DNA of 64,000 nt from Tenericutes bacterium MO-XQ (GTDB lineage: Bacteria > Bacillota_I > Bacilli_A > Acholeplasmatales > Acholeplasmataceae), in contig CP017948.1 of NCBI GenBank assembly GCA_002838185.1, positions 248,001 to 312,000 of the forward strand, read 5' to 3'. Made by a program: the position numbers and the translations under genes. This document shows, one piece after another, positions 8,831 to 17,106 of this stretch (its first letter is position 1; each line of letters starts with the position of its first letter). Under the pieces are notes generated by a model that was given only the letters and a program-made list of their open reading frames with translations, had not been told where the DNA came from and did no database searches.

Positions 8831-10522
8831 ATGAAATTTAGCGATTATAAATATGAAAGACCAGATTTAGAGCAAATTAAAAAAGAATTAGAAGCTCAAA
8901 TCAATCAGATTGGTGCTGGAAAAGCATACGAAGAAGAAAAAGAAGCGATTCAAAAAGTGTTTGAAATTAATGATAAGGTTGATACACTTGCGACGTTAGT
9001 ATCGATTCGCAATAGTTTAGATACAAAAGATGAGTTTTATGAAAAAGAACAAGAGTTTTTTGATGAAAATGGTCCTTTTTTACAACAATACGAACATACA
9101 TTTAATCTAAATCTTTTAAAATCTGAACATATAGATCAACTGAAAAAAGATTTTGGTGATTTAATATTCAAGCGTGCAGAATTAGCTCAAAAAACATTTA
9201 AACCTGAAATAATTCCTGATATGCAAAAGGAAAATAAACTATCAACAGAATATGGTAAGTTAATTGCTTCTGCAGAAATTGAGTTTAAAGGTGGGACTTA
9301 TAATTTAAGTCAAATGGCACCTTTTGTCCAAGATAAAGATAGAGAAACTAGACACCAAGCTCAGTTAGCAGTCTCTAAGTTTTTTGAAGAAAATGAAAAA
9401 GAGGTTGATAGAATTTATGATGAAATGGTTAAAGTGCGTCATGGAATCGCAAAAAAACTAGGCTATGAAAACTTTGTACAATTAGGTTATGATCGTTTTG
9501 GACGTACTGATTATGATTATAAAGATGTTAAAGCATATAGAGATCAAATTTATGAGGATATCGTTCCAATCGTTTCTGAACTAACAGATAGAAAAGCTAA
9601 AAGACTTGGTATTGAAAATCCTAAGTCATATGATTTAGCACTTTCATTTTTATCTGGCAACCCAACACCTAAGGGGGATCGAGATTGGTTATTAGAAAGA
9701 GCAAAAAGAATGTATCGTGAAATGAGTCCAAAAACAGATGAGTTTTTCATATTCATGTTAGAAAGAGATTTATTAGATTTGGATAGCAAACCAGGAAAAC
9801 AAGGTGGCGGATATTGTACATATATTCCTGAATATAAATCACCATTTATATTTGCGAATTTCAATGGAACATCTCATGATGTGGATGTGTTAACACATGA
9901 AGCTGGACATGCATTTCAAGTTTACTCTAGTAGAGAATTAATTCCTGATTATAGATGGCCTACGATGGAAGCAGCTGAAATCCACTCAATGAGTATGGAG
10001 TTTCTAGCATGGCCATGGATGGAAGAGTTCTTTTTAGAAGATACTGAAAAATATAAGTTCAGTCATTTAGCTGGAGCATTATCATTCTTGCCTTATGGCG
10101 TTCTAGTAGATGAGTTTCAACATGGTATTTATGAACATCCAGAGTTAACTCCAGAAGAAAGAAAAGCTTTATGGAGAAAATTAGAAAAGAAATATATGCC
10201 ATTTAAAGATTATGGTGATGATCAGTTTATGGAAAAAGGAACGTATTGGTTTAGACAAGGTCATATCTTTGGGGCACCGTTCTATTATATTGACTACACA
10301 CTTGCACAAGTATGTGCATTCCAATATTGGGTGCTAAGTAGAGAAGACCGTAAAAAAGCTTTAGAAAGCTATTTAGAGTTATGTAAATTAGGCGGTTCAA
10401 AGAGCTTTGTAGAGCTTGTTGAATCAGCAAATTTAGAAAATCCATTCGAAAAAGGCACTGTTAAAAAGATTGCAAGACCTATTAAGGCATACCTTGATCA
10501 AATCGATGATACAAAATTATAA
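8831..10522 (+). CDS. pepF: M3 family oligoendopeptidase
   Basis: Cytosolic zinc metallopeptidase that cuts short peptides; thimet/PepF family. 563 residues. Zinc site HEAGH within DVLTHEAGHAFQVY (about residues 355-370) and the downstream glutamate ligand in MEAAEIHSMSMEF are present. ATG start with AAAGAGGA upstream. Likely supplies amino acids from imported peptides. The next small gene starts on its stop codon. Confidence 0.93.
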   Translation: MKFSDYKYERPDLEQIKKELEAQINQIGAGKAYEEEKEAIQKVFEINDKVDTLATLVSIRNSLDTKDEFYEKEQEFFDENGPFLQQYEHTFNLNLLKSEHIDQLKKDFGDLIFKRAELAQKTFKPEIIPDMQKENKLSTEYGKLIASAEIEFKGGTYNLSQMAPFVQDKDRETRHQAQLAVSKFFEENEKEVDRIYDEMVKVRHGIAKKLGYENFVQLGYDRFGRTDYDYKDVKAYRDQIYEDIVPIVSELTDRKAKRLGIENPKSYDLALSFLSGNPTPKGDRDWLLERAKRMYREMSPKTDEFFIFMLERDLLDLDSKPGKQGGGYCTYIPEYKSPFIFANFNGTSHDVDVLTHEAGHAFQVYSSRELIPDYRWPTMEAAEIHSMSMEFLAWPWMEEFFLEDTEKYKFSHLAGALSFLPYGVLVDEFQHGIYEHPELTPEERKALWRKLEKKYMPFKDYGDDQFMEKGTYWFRQGHIFGAPFYYIDYTLAQVCAFQYWVLSREDRKKALESYLELCKLGGSKSFVELVESANLENPFEKGTVKKIARPIKAYLDQIDDTKL

Positions 10523-10899
10523 TGATGAAGCATAAAGTTTTACAATTAATTGTGTTATTTGGCCTTATTGCAACACTTTTATCAAATATGTTTAATGTTG
10601 ATGGTATTAGAATAACAGGTATTGAAGCAATGTTTAGTAATGAAATAATGCTATTTGGAAATATCATTATGATCGTTATTGTGATAACATCAGTCTTGCA
10701 TTTGATTTATATGATTTACCAAGTTTTTCCAAATGCAAAATTGTATGATGAAGTTGTCAATGGCATTGTAAGTGTTGGGTTACTTTTTGGTTTACTCATG
10801 ATTACGTTTTTAGGATTAATTTCTAACGTTATGGCGTGGTTGTGCGTTTTACTGATGGTATTATCTGCACTCATAAGATACAAATTCTTAGTTAAATAG
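10522..10899 (+). CDS. Hypothetical membrane protein, four predicted TM segments
   Basis: 125 residues, not recognised. Four hydrophobic stretches: about 6-24, 43-66, 80-102 and 104-121, with short polar loops. It starts on the pepF stop codon (TAATG) or at the next ATG (10525), with no separate ribosome site, so translational coupling to pepF is likely. A strong terminator follows. Confidence 0.65.
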   Translation: MMKHKVLQLIVLFGLIATLLSNMFNVDGIRITGIEAMFSNEIMLFGNIIMIVIVITSVLHLIYMIYQVFPNAKLYDEVVNGIVSVGLLFGLLMITFLGLISNVMAWLCVLLMVLSALIRYKFLVK

Positions 10900-10913
10900 T
10901 ATACATATACATG

Positions 10914-10946
10914 AAATGCTTATGCACTGTGCATAAGCATTTTTTA
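10914..10946 (+). terminator. Rho-independent terminator
   Basis: 13-bp perfect stem (AAATGCTTATGCA with TGCATAAGCATTT), loop CTG, then T-run. The minus-strand side is less T-rich. Confidence 0.92.
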
Positions 10947-10952
10947 TTATGT

Positions 10953-10958
10953 TATAAT
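10953..10958 (+). promoter_or_regulatory. -10 element (TATAAT) for the flavoprotein gene
   Basis: TATAAT directly after the preceding terminator and 25 bases before the start codon at 10983. No clear -35 because the terminator occupies that place. Confidence 0.5.
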
Positions 10959-10982
10959 ATGTATGGTTATGGAGGTTTTCTT

Positions 10983-12188
10983 ATGAAAATATGTGTGATT
11001 GGTGCAGGGGCAAGTGGTTTACTTGCAGCTATATCAGCTAAAGAGCATGGTGCTGATGTTTTTTTACTTGAAAGAAATTCTAAAATAGGTAGAAAGATTT
11101 TAGCAACTGGAAATGGTAGATGCAACTATACAAATGTGGATGCGACATGTGATCACTATAATCATCCTCAGTTTATTAAACCTGTATTTGAACAATTTGG
11201 ACCAGATAAAACCGTTAAATTTTTCGAGCGATTAGGCATTGAACCAAAGATAGAAGATGAGGGTAAAACATATCCCTTGTCTGAACAAGCATCGAGTATA
11301 GTAGACGTATTAGCCTATGAGTTAGAAAGACTTAACATTAAAGTTTTTTATGAATCATACGTAGAATCTTTAGACATAAAAAATCATAAGTATTATATTA
11401 AAACAAACAATCAAACATATGTTGCTGATAAAGTGATTATAGCAACTGGAGGAAAAGCACTTCCAAAAAGTGGAAGTGATGGAAATGGATATATACTAGC
11501 ACAATCACTAAATCACGATATAACACCCATTTATCCATCACTCGTTAAACTTAAATTGGATTATCCATATTTAAAACAAATGGATGGTGTAAAAATTAAG
11601 GCAAGTGCGGAACTCATACATAATAATGTGAGTCTACATTATGAATTTGGAGATGTATTATTTACTAAATATGGTATTTCAGGACCAACTATTTTGCAAA
11701 TATCTAGGAAAGCCAATGAACTTCTTTTTCAAAAAGAAGAAATATATATTAAAGTTTCAATCATAAAAAATCTAGAATTTAAAGATCTTATCGAGCGATT
11801 TAAGAATTTCAATGATAGACCAATTGAAATGGCATTGATTGGACTGGTTCATAAAAAACTGATCCATCCTTTATTAAAAGAAGCAAACATCCATCCTTTC
11901 CATGAACAAGTTAAAAAAGTTGATCATAAAAAATTAATGAAGCTCATTCACTTATTACTTGATTGGAGATTTTTAGTTGTTGGTAGTAAAGACTATGACG
12001 AAGCACAAGTCACCGCAGGTGGCATTAAAACTGATGATATCGATCCAATGACATTAGAATCTAAGATACACAAAGGACTTTATTTCACAGGTGAAGTTTT
12101 AGATATTGATGCGTTATGTGGTGGTTATAATTTACAATGGGCATGGTCTAGCGGATATATAGCTGGGAAATACGCATCAAAAACTTAA
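10983..12188 (+). CDS. HI0933-like (YhiN/YtfP) FAD-dependent oxidoreductase
   Basis: Flavoprotein of unknown physiological reaction. Start at 10983 because GGAGG precedes it; the open frame extends further up only into the terminator. 401 residues. FAD-binding Rossmann motif GAGASGLLAA at residues 7-16, followed by the family signature KIGRKILATGNGRCNYTN, and the C-terminal TGEVLDIDALCGGYNLQWAW(S) block that binds FAD. Monocistronic, with terminators on both sides. Confidence 0.88.
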   Translation: MKICVIGAGASGLLAAISAKEHGADVFLLERNSKIGRKILATGNGRCNYTNVDATCDHYNHPQFIKPVFEQFGPDKTVKFFERLGIEPKIEDEGKTYPLSEQASSIVDVLAYELERLNIKVFYESYVESLDIKNHKYYIKTNNQTYVADKVIIATGGKALPKSGSDGNGYILAQSLNHDITPIYPSLVKLKLDYPYLKQMDGVKIKASAELIHNNVSLHYEFGDVLFTKYGISGPTILQISRKANELLFQKEEIYIKVSIIKNLEFKDLIERFKNFNDRPIEMALIGLVHKKLIHPLLKEANIHPFHEQVKKVDHKKLMKLIHLLLDWRFLVVGSKDYDEAQVTAGGIKTDDIDPMTLESKIHKGLYFTGEVLDIDALCGGYNLQWAWSSGYIAGKYASKT

Positions 12189-12202
12189 TCAATTATAGAA
12201 TC

Positions 12203-12236
12203 AAACACCTATTTACATACAGATAGGTGTTTTATT
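12203..12236 (+). terminator. Rho-independent terminator
   Basis: Stem AAACACCTAT/ATAGGTGTTT with a 10-base loop, followed by a T-rich tract. Confidence 0.85.
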
Positions 12237-12265
12237 TATAATCTTTATTAAAACTTATAACTTTA

Positions 12266-12295
12266 TTAGACTATGATTTTTAGTTTTGATATAAT
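12266..12295 (+). promoter_or_regulatory. Promoter for the DUF1858-DUF438-DUF454 operon
   Basis: TTAGAC at 12266-12271, 18-bp spacer, TATAAT at 12290-12295, 23 bases before the first start codon. Confidence 0.6.
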
Positions 12296-12318
12296 CCATT
12301 TGTCGAGGAGTGGGATAT

Positions 12319-12543
12319 ATGAAAAAAATAAGTTTGGATGATACTATTTTCAAGATAGTCACTGCATATCCAGAAATAAAAGAAATTCTTTTTGGGTTAG
12401 GTTTTGAAGATATAATAAAACCTATGATGCTAAAAACCGCTGGAAAACTTATGACATTAAGAAAAGGATCATCATTTAAGAAAATAGAATTAAATGCCAT
12501 TGTAGAGGAGTTTAAATTACATGGCTTTGAGATAGAGGAGTAA
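12319..12543 (+). CDS. DUF1858 domain protein
   Basis: Small cytosolic protein, 74 residues, one DUF1858-like helical domain (SLDDTIFKIVTAYPEIKEILFGLGFEDI). Start at ATG 12319 because GAGGAG sits 8 bases upstream; a GTG at 12310 overlaps the ribosome site. The cysteines seen in some family members are absent. It is followed 4 bp later by a DUF438-hemerythrin-PAS protein; the two domain types often occur together, so a joint role in redox or oxygen/NO handling is plausible but unproven. Confidence 0.75.
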   Translation: MKKISLDDTIFKIVTAYPEIKEILFGLGFEDIIKPMMLKTAGKLMTLRKGSSFKKIELNAIVEEFKLHGFEIEE

Positions 12544-12547
12544 TAAC

Positions 12548-13750
12548 GTGAGTGAATTTATAAACAATTATAGTCAAAGTAGACAAGAATTATTAAAAAA
12601 GATTATCAGAAGCTTGCATGAAGGTGCTAGTTTTGAAGAAGCTAGAAGTGAATTTAAAAAACACTTTGAAGATGTCACTACACAAGAAATATCACAAATG
12701 GAACAAGCATTGATCAAAGAAGGTATGACCATTAATGAAGTTCAAAGATTGTGTGATGTTCATGCAGCTGTCTTTGACGGTGCGATTTCTGATATTCATC
12801 AAATTAAGGGACCAAAAGAAACACCAGGTCATCCGATTCAAGTGTTTTTAGCTGAAAATGATCGAATCGAACAACTGCTAAAAGAGGAAATAGAACCATA
12901 TTTAGTTGGATCAGGAAAACATAACCAACTTATGTTACGAGTTGGTATGGATAGACTTGCTGAAATTCATAATCATTATGCACGTAAAGAATACCTGTTT
13001 TTCCCTAACTTAGAGAAAAAAGGTATTGATACACCACCAAAAGTTATGTGGGCAGTTGACGATGAGATTAGAGCTGATCTTAAAGCTATTCAAAAAAACT
13101 TATCTGAAATCGAACAAGATGAGACAAAAACAAAAGAAGATATCCAAAATCTATTAACTAAGATTAGAGATATGATCTTTAAAGAGAATAATATATTAAT
13201 GCCTTTACTTATAGAAACATTGTCCTTCTTTGACTGGGTATTAGTTGACAGTTCTTCAGATGAAATCGGATATTTTTTAGAAAAGCCAAAAGATTCATGG
13301 AAAAAAATTGATCAAGAAGAACAAGAAGAAGAACAAACTATTAAAGGCGAAGTTAAATTTGATGCAGGAAGTTTATCACCAGATGTACTTAATCAAATGC
13401 TTAATACACTCCCATTTGATATGACATTTGTCGATAAAGATGGTCATGTTAAATATTTTACACAAGGTAAAGAAAGAATATTTGATAGACCCAAAACAAT
13501 TATAGGTAGACATGTTAACATGTGCCATCCACCTCAAAGTGTTCATGTGGTTGAGGAAATAGTTGAAAGTTTCAAAAGTGGAGAGAAAGATCATGAAGAT
13601 TTCTGGATACGTATGAAAGATATGTTCGTCTACATTAGATATTTTGCAGTTAGAGATAAAAATAATGAATATTTGGGGACATTAGAAATTACGCAAAACA
13701 TCAAACCTATTGTTGAACTTGAAGGCGAAAAGAGATTAATTTCTAAATGA
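12548..13750 (+). CDS. DUF438 / hemerythrin-like / PAS domain protein
   Basis: 400 residues, GTG start behind GAGGAG. Three parts: DUF438 (about 10-90), a hemerythrin HHE-like bundle (about 93-230; HPIQVFLAEND, EIHNHYARKEYLFFP, IFKENNILMP carry most of the His/Glu positions for a di-iron site), and a C-terminal PAS domain (about 275-395) with the block NMCHPPQSVHVVEEI. Between the last two is an acidic linker rich in Glu and Gln (about 255-265). Proposed role: sensing or buffering of oxygen or NO, or iron-sulfur repair; inferred from domains only. Overlaps the next gene by 4 bp. Confidence 0.85.
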   Translation: MSEFINNYSQSRQELLKKIIRSLHEGASFEEARSEFKKHFEDVTTQEISQMEQALIKEGMTINEVQRLCDVHAAVFDGAISDIHQIKGPKETPGHPIQVFLAENDRIEQLLKEEIEPYLVGSGKHNQLMLRVGMDRLAEIHNHYARKEYLFFPNLEKKGIDTPPKVMWAVDDEIRADLKAIQKNLSEIEQDETKTKEDIQNLLTKIRDMIFKENNILMPLLIETLSFFDWVLVDSSSDEIGYFLEKPKDSWKKIDQEEQEEEQTIKGEVKFDAGSLSPDVLNQMLNTLPFDMTFVDKDGHVKYFTQGKERIFDRPKTIIGRHVNMCHPPQSVHVVEEIVESFKSGEKDHEDFWIRMKDMFVYIRYFAVRDKNNEYLGTLEITQNIKPIVELEGEKRLISK

Positions 13751-14109
13751 TAAAAATAGTTTATATTAGTTTAGGTTTTATCAGTTTGGTAGTAGGCGTT
13801 GTAGGAATTGTACTACCCGTGTTACCAACGACACCATTTTTACTTTTAACTTTATATGCATTTTCCAGAAGTTCTAAAAAGTTCCATCAGTGGTTTGTTC
13901 AAACAAAAATATATCATAAATACTTAAAAACATTTGTCGAACAAAAAGCAATGACAAGAAAACAAAAATGGAAACTCATGATTTTTGTTGATGTCATATT
14001 ATTAATATCATTTTTATTGGTTGACAGTTTAGCAATGAAACTAGTCATTGTTTCCATTGATATTATTAAATATATTTATTTCTTTACAAAAATAAAGACC
14101 ATCGCTTGA
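13747..14109 (+). CDS. DUF454 (YbaN) family membrane protein
   Basis: 120 residues, three or four membrane segments; starts with the family's VVGIVLPVLPTTPFLLL motif followed by the short amphipathic RSSKKFHQWF. The ATG overlaps the previous stop (ATGA). Function unknown for the family; the operon suggests a link with the hemerythrin-PAS protein. Confidence 0.82.
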   Translation: MIKIVYISLGFISLVVGVVGIVLPVLPTTPFLLLTLYAFSRSSKKFHQWFVQTKIYHKYLKTFVEQKAMTRKQKWKLMIFVDVILLISFLLVDSLAMKLVIVSIDIIKYIYFFTKIKTIA

Positions 14110-14120
14110 TGGTCTTTATT
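14091..14120. terminator. Bidirectional terminator between convergent genes
   Basis: 13-bp perfect stem (AATAAAGACCATC with GATGGTCTTTATT), loop GCTT. The stop codons of both the DUF454 gene and the convergent reductase gene lie inside the hairpin. T-rich on both strands. Confidence 0.9.
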
Positions 14121-14973
14121 TTGATTTTAGGTATGTTTTTATATGATCAGAAACCATCATGCCATCATAAACAGCTTTGGCAATCTGGAGTTTACCTCCT
14201 ATGACATCACCGATCGCAAATAATCCGGGTATGTTAGTTTGATATGTATGATCAACGACTAAACTATTTTTCTCAACGACAACACCTAATTTGGTAGCAA
14301 AATCGATTGAGCTTGGTGCACCTATTGCAACAAATATCCCTTGAGCTTGATATATGTTTCCATCTTCTGTTTCGATACCTTCTAATTTATCAGTACCTAA
14401 GAATCTAGTTATTTTAGAAGTTACAACAGGAAAACTAACCAATTCTAGTAAAGGACTCCCATGAGTGAATACTGTGATATCTTGATTGATTTCTTTTAAA
14501 ACATCTAGTTCATGCGCCATGTATGGTCCACAACCAATAACAGCTATTTTCTTTCTTCTAAAGAAATATCCATCGCATGATGCACATAAACTAATACCCT
14601 TTCCTTTAAACTTATTAAACCCAGGAATGGATAATGTTTGTCTTTTTTTACCGGTTGCTAAAACAACTGTCTTAGATTGAAATTTATGTTCAACTGATTT
14701 CACTTTAAAGTGATCATCAATTTGATCTAAAGCTATAACAGAGTCACGGATAATCTCAATACCAAGCCTTTTTGCTTGGTTGATACCCTCTTTAATTAAG
14801 TCCTCACCTAAGATGGGTTCACCAAACCCATAATAGTTTTCAACTTTTTCTGGATAGTCACTAAGCGCTCCATAATCTTTTCCAATGACTACAGGATCAA
14901 GACCAGCTCTTTTCAAATAAATCGCAGCTGAAATACCTGCAGGACCTACGCCAATAATGATGATATCTTTCAT
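14116..14973 (-). CDS. trxB: Thioredoxin reductase-like flavoprotein
   Basis: Reduces thioredoxin through FAD and a CxxC pair. 285 residues. FAD motif GVGPAGISAA at 8-17, redox pair Cys130-Ala-Ser-Cys133 in LCASCDGYFF, and the C-terminal FAD motif LFAIGDVIGG. The second nucleotide-binding motif is degenerate (GCGPYMAHE at 147-155 instead of GGGxSAxEE) and no HRRxxxR NADPH phosphate-binding motif is seen around 170-180 (FTHGSPLLELV). The electron donor may therefore not be NADPH. It overlaps the trxA gene by 4 bp, confirming the partnership. Confidence 0.85.
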   Translation of the reverse strand: MKDIIIIGVGPAGISAAIYLKRAGLDPVVIGKDYGALSDYPEKVENYYGFGEPILGEDLIKEGINQAKRLGIEIIRDSVIALDQIDDHFKVKSVEHKFQSKTVVLATGKKRQTLSIPGFNKFKGKGISLCASCDGYFFRRKKIAVIGCGPYMAHELDVLKEINQDITVFTHGSPLLELVSFPVVTSKITRFLGTDKLEGIETEDGNIYQAQGIFVAIGAPSSIDFATKLGVVVEKNSLVVDHTYQTNIPGLFAIGDVIGGKLQIAKAVYDGMMVSDHIKTYLKSK

Positions 14974-15281
14974 AGACCTAAAAGTTTTAATAACGACTGT
15001 TTAGATTGAACACCAATAACTTGTTCCTTGATTTCTCCGTTAACAAAAACTACAATTGTTGGAATACTCATGACTTCATATTCATCAGCAATCTGATATT
15101 CGTCATCAACTTCAAGTTTGCATATTTTAGCTTTGCCTTCAACCTCTTTGCTTAACTCCTCTAAAATAGGAGCGACTCTTAAACAAGGACTACACCATTT
15201 TGCCCAAAAATCAACAAGTACAGGCATATCACTTTCTAAGACTTCCTTTTTAAAATTATCTTTATTTAAATGTTTAACCAT
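14970..15281 (-). CDS. trxA: Thioredoxin
   Basis: Protein disulfide reductant, 103 residues. Active site Trp29-Cys30-Ser31-Pro32-Cys33 (the usual motif is WCGPC), with the cis-proline in SIPTIVVF. GAGGTGA lies upstream of the ATG. First gene of a two-gene operon with the reductase-like gene, transcribed away from ecfA1. Confidence 0.93.
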   Translation of the reverse strand: MVKHLNKDNFKKEVLESDMPVLVDFWAKWCSPCLRVAPILEELSKEVEGKAKICKLEVDDEYQIADEYEVMSIPTIVVFVNGEIKEQVIGVQSKQSLLKLLGL

Positions 15282-15309
15282 CTTATGTCACCTCTAATTT
15301 CTCATATCT

Positions 15310-15338
15310 ATTATAAAGAAAATATATAAAAAACGAAA
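15310..15338 (-). promoter_or_regulatory. Promoter of the trxA-trxB operon
   Basis: On the minus strand: TATAAT (15315-15310) with a weak -35 (TTTCGT) 17 bp upstream. The 197-bp divergent region 15282-15478 holds this promoter and the ecfA1 promoter; a hairpin-like CTTTACTTAATAAAGTAAAG at about 15343-15362 lies between them. Confidence 0.55.
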
Positions 15339-15445
15339 GACTTTTACTTAATAAAGTAAAGGATTAAAATATTAAGTTAAAAATTGATATTCAAAAAAGT
15401 ACTTGTATCTGTATACTTTATCTTTATAAACTTTGTGCTGCATGG

Positions 15446-15451
15446 TATAAT
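15446..15451 (+). promoter_or_regulatory. -10 element (TATAAT) of the ecfA1 operon
   Basis: TATAAT 27 bases before the ecfA1 start; the -35 is not clear. Likely drives the whole ecfA1-rsmI string, as all later genes are tightly packed. Confidence 0.55.
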
Positions 15452-15478
15452 ATATTAGAATGAAATGTAGGTGAACAT

Positions 15479-16282
15479 ATGATTAAAGTAAAAGATTTAA
15501 GCTTTTCATACAATGGTCATGATGAAGCTTTAAAAAACGTTACTTTTGATATAAAAAAAGGCAGTTGGATTTCTATATTAGGACATAATGGTTCTGGCAA
15601 ATCTACACTATCAAAATTAATGGTGGGTTTATTAACACCATCTAAAGGACATATCGAAATTGATGGTTTATTATTAAACGACGAAAATTTACTTGAAATA
15701 AGAAAAAAGATAGGTATTGTTTTTCAAAATCCTGATAATCAGTTTGTCGGTGTCACAGTAAAACATGACATCGCTTTTGGTCTTGAAAATCAAAGAGTAC
15801 CTCATGAAGAAATGAAAGAAAAAATCAATTATTACGCAAATCTTGTTGGCATGCAAGATTTTTTGAATAAAGAACCACACCAATTATCGGGTGGTCAAAA
15901 ACAAAGAGTTGCGATTGCTGGTGCCTTAGCAATGGAACAAGATGTCTTAATACTAGATGAAGCAACGTCAATGCTAGATCCAGAAGGAACACTTGAAATC
16001 GTAGAGCTTATTAAAAAGCTAAATCAAACATATCATAAAACAATTATTACAATTACACATGATCTATCATTTGCTACTCAAAGTGATGAACTTATCGTTT
16101 TAAAAGGTGGAGAAATGATATTAAAAGGTACACCAAAAGAAGTCTTTAAACAAGAAGATGTTTTAAAATCTTCTCATTTAGAGCTGCCTTTTGAATTAAG
16201 TGTTTATAACGAAGCACTTAAAGATGAAAAAATAAATAAAAAAGTTGTGGAGGCATTATGGGCATTCAATTCAAAGATGTAA
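15479..16282 (+). CDS. ecfA1: Energy-coupling factor transporter ATPase A1
   Basis: One of two ATPases that power uptake of vitamins and other micronutrients through ECF modules. 267 residues. Walker A GHNGSGKST, Q-loop VFQNPDNQF, signature LSGGQKQR, Walker B VLILDEATSMLDP, switch His in ITHD. The ATG follows TAGGTGA. Overlaps ecfA2 by 25 bp. Confidence 0.96.
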   Translation: MIKVKDLSFSYNGHDEALKNVTFDIKKGSWISILGHNGSGKSTLSKLMVGLLTPSKGHIEIDGLLLNDENLLEIRKKIGIVFQNPDNQFVGVTVKHDIAFGLENQRVPHEEMKEKINYYANLVGMQDFLNKEPHQLSGGQKQRVAIAGALAMEQDVLILDEATSMLDPEGTLEIVELIKKLNQTYHKTIITITHDLSFATQSDELIVLKGGEMILKGTPKEVFKQEDVLKSSHLELPFELSVYNEALKDEKINKKVVEALWAFNSKM

Positions 16283-17106
16283 GCTTCATGTATCAAGGCA
16301 TCAAAGAAAATTATGATGCTCTTTCTCATATCAATTTAAATATCGAAGAAAATGGTGAGTTTATCGCAATCATTGGTCACACAGGTAGTGGGAAATCTAC
16401 ACTTGTTCAACATATGAATGCTTTACTTTTACCAACAAGTGGAAAAGTGAATGTCTTAGGACAAGAACTACCACCACAAAAAAAAGAAAAGATCAATCAT
16501 TTAAGACAAAAAGTTGGTTTAGTTTTTCAATTTCCTGAATATCAATTATTTGAAGAGACAATCTTAAAAGATATTATGTTCGGACCAAAAAACTTTAAGT
16601 CAACTGAAGAAGAAGCAATGGAAAAAGCAAAAAAAGCAGCAACCATTGTGGGTATTGATCCAGAACTTTATGAACAATCACCTTTTAGAATTAGTGGTGG
16701 ACAAATGAGAAGAGTTGCTGTTGCTGGTATTTTAGCAATGGAACCAAAAATTCTTGTTTTAGATGAACCAACAAGAGGTTTAGATCCAAAAGGACGTAAA
16801 GATTTAATGAAAATTTTTAAAGATTTGCACGAAATTGAGCATAAATCGATTGTGCTGATTTCTCATGATATGGATATCGTATCAGAATATGCAAAACGCG
16901 TGATTGTTATGGATCAAGGAGAAATCGTTTTTGATGGTAAAAAAGAGGAATTATTCGAACATCCAGATTTTGATAAATTCCATTTAGAATTACCAACATC
17001 TTTAAAAATACTTAAGCATCTTGAAAAAGAGATTGGTTTACCATATGAACCAAAATATGATTTTAAGAGCCTACTTTCATATTTGAAGGAGGTAGACTAT
17101 GAATAA
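16258..17106 (+). CDS. ecfA2: Energy-coupling factor transporter ATPase A2
   Basis: Second ECF ATPase, 282 residues. Walker A GHTGSGKST, Q-loop VFQFPEYQLFE (typical EcfA2), signature ISGGQMRR, Walker B ILVLDEPTRGLDP. ATG inside the 3' end of ecfA1 with GTGGAGG upstream; overlaps ecfT by 8 bp. Together with EcfT it forms the shared module used by separate substrate-binding S subunits, none of which is in this window. Confidence 0.96.
   Translation: MGIQFKDVSFMYQGIKENYDALSHINLNIEENGEFIAIIGHTGSGKSTLVQHMNALLLPTSGKVNVLGQELPPQKKEKINHLRQKVGLVFQFPEYQLFEETILKDIMFGPKNFKSTEEEAMEKAKKAATIVGIDPELYEQSPFRISGGQMRRVAVAGILAMEPKILVLDEPTRGLDPKGRKDLMKIFKDLHEIEHKSIVLISHDMDIVSEYAKRVIVMDQGEIVFDGKKEELFEHPDFDKFHLELPTSLKILKHLEKEIGLPYEPKYDFKSLLSYLKEVDYE

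Noticed and set aside
10911..10982. N-terminal extension of the flavoprotein reading frame
   Set aside because: The stretch encodes the terminator hairpin and the -10 box; the ATG at 10983 has GGAGG and begins the FAD motif.
12310..12318. GTG start for the DUF1858 protein
   Set aside because: The GTG overlaps the GAGGAG ribosome site that serves the ATG at 12319.
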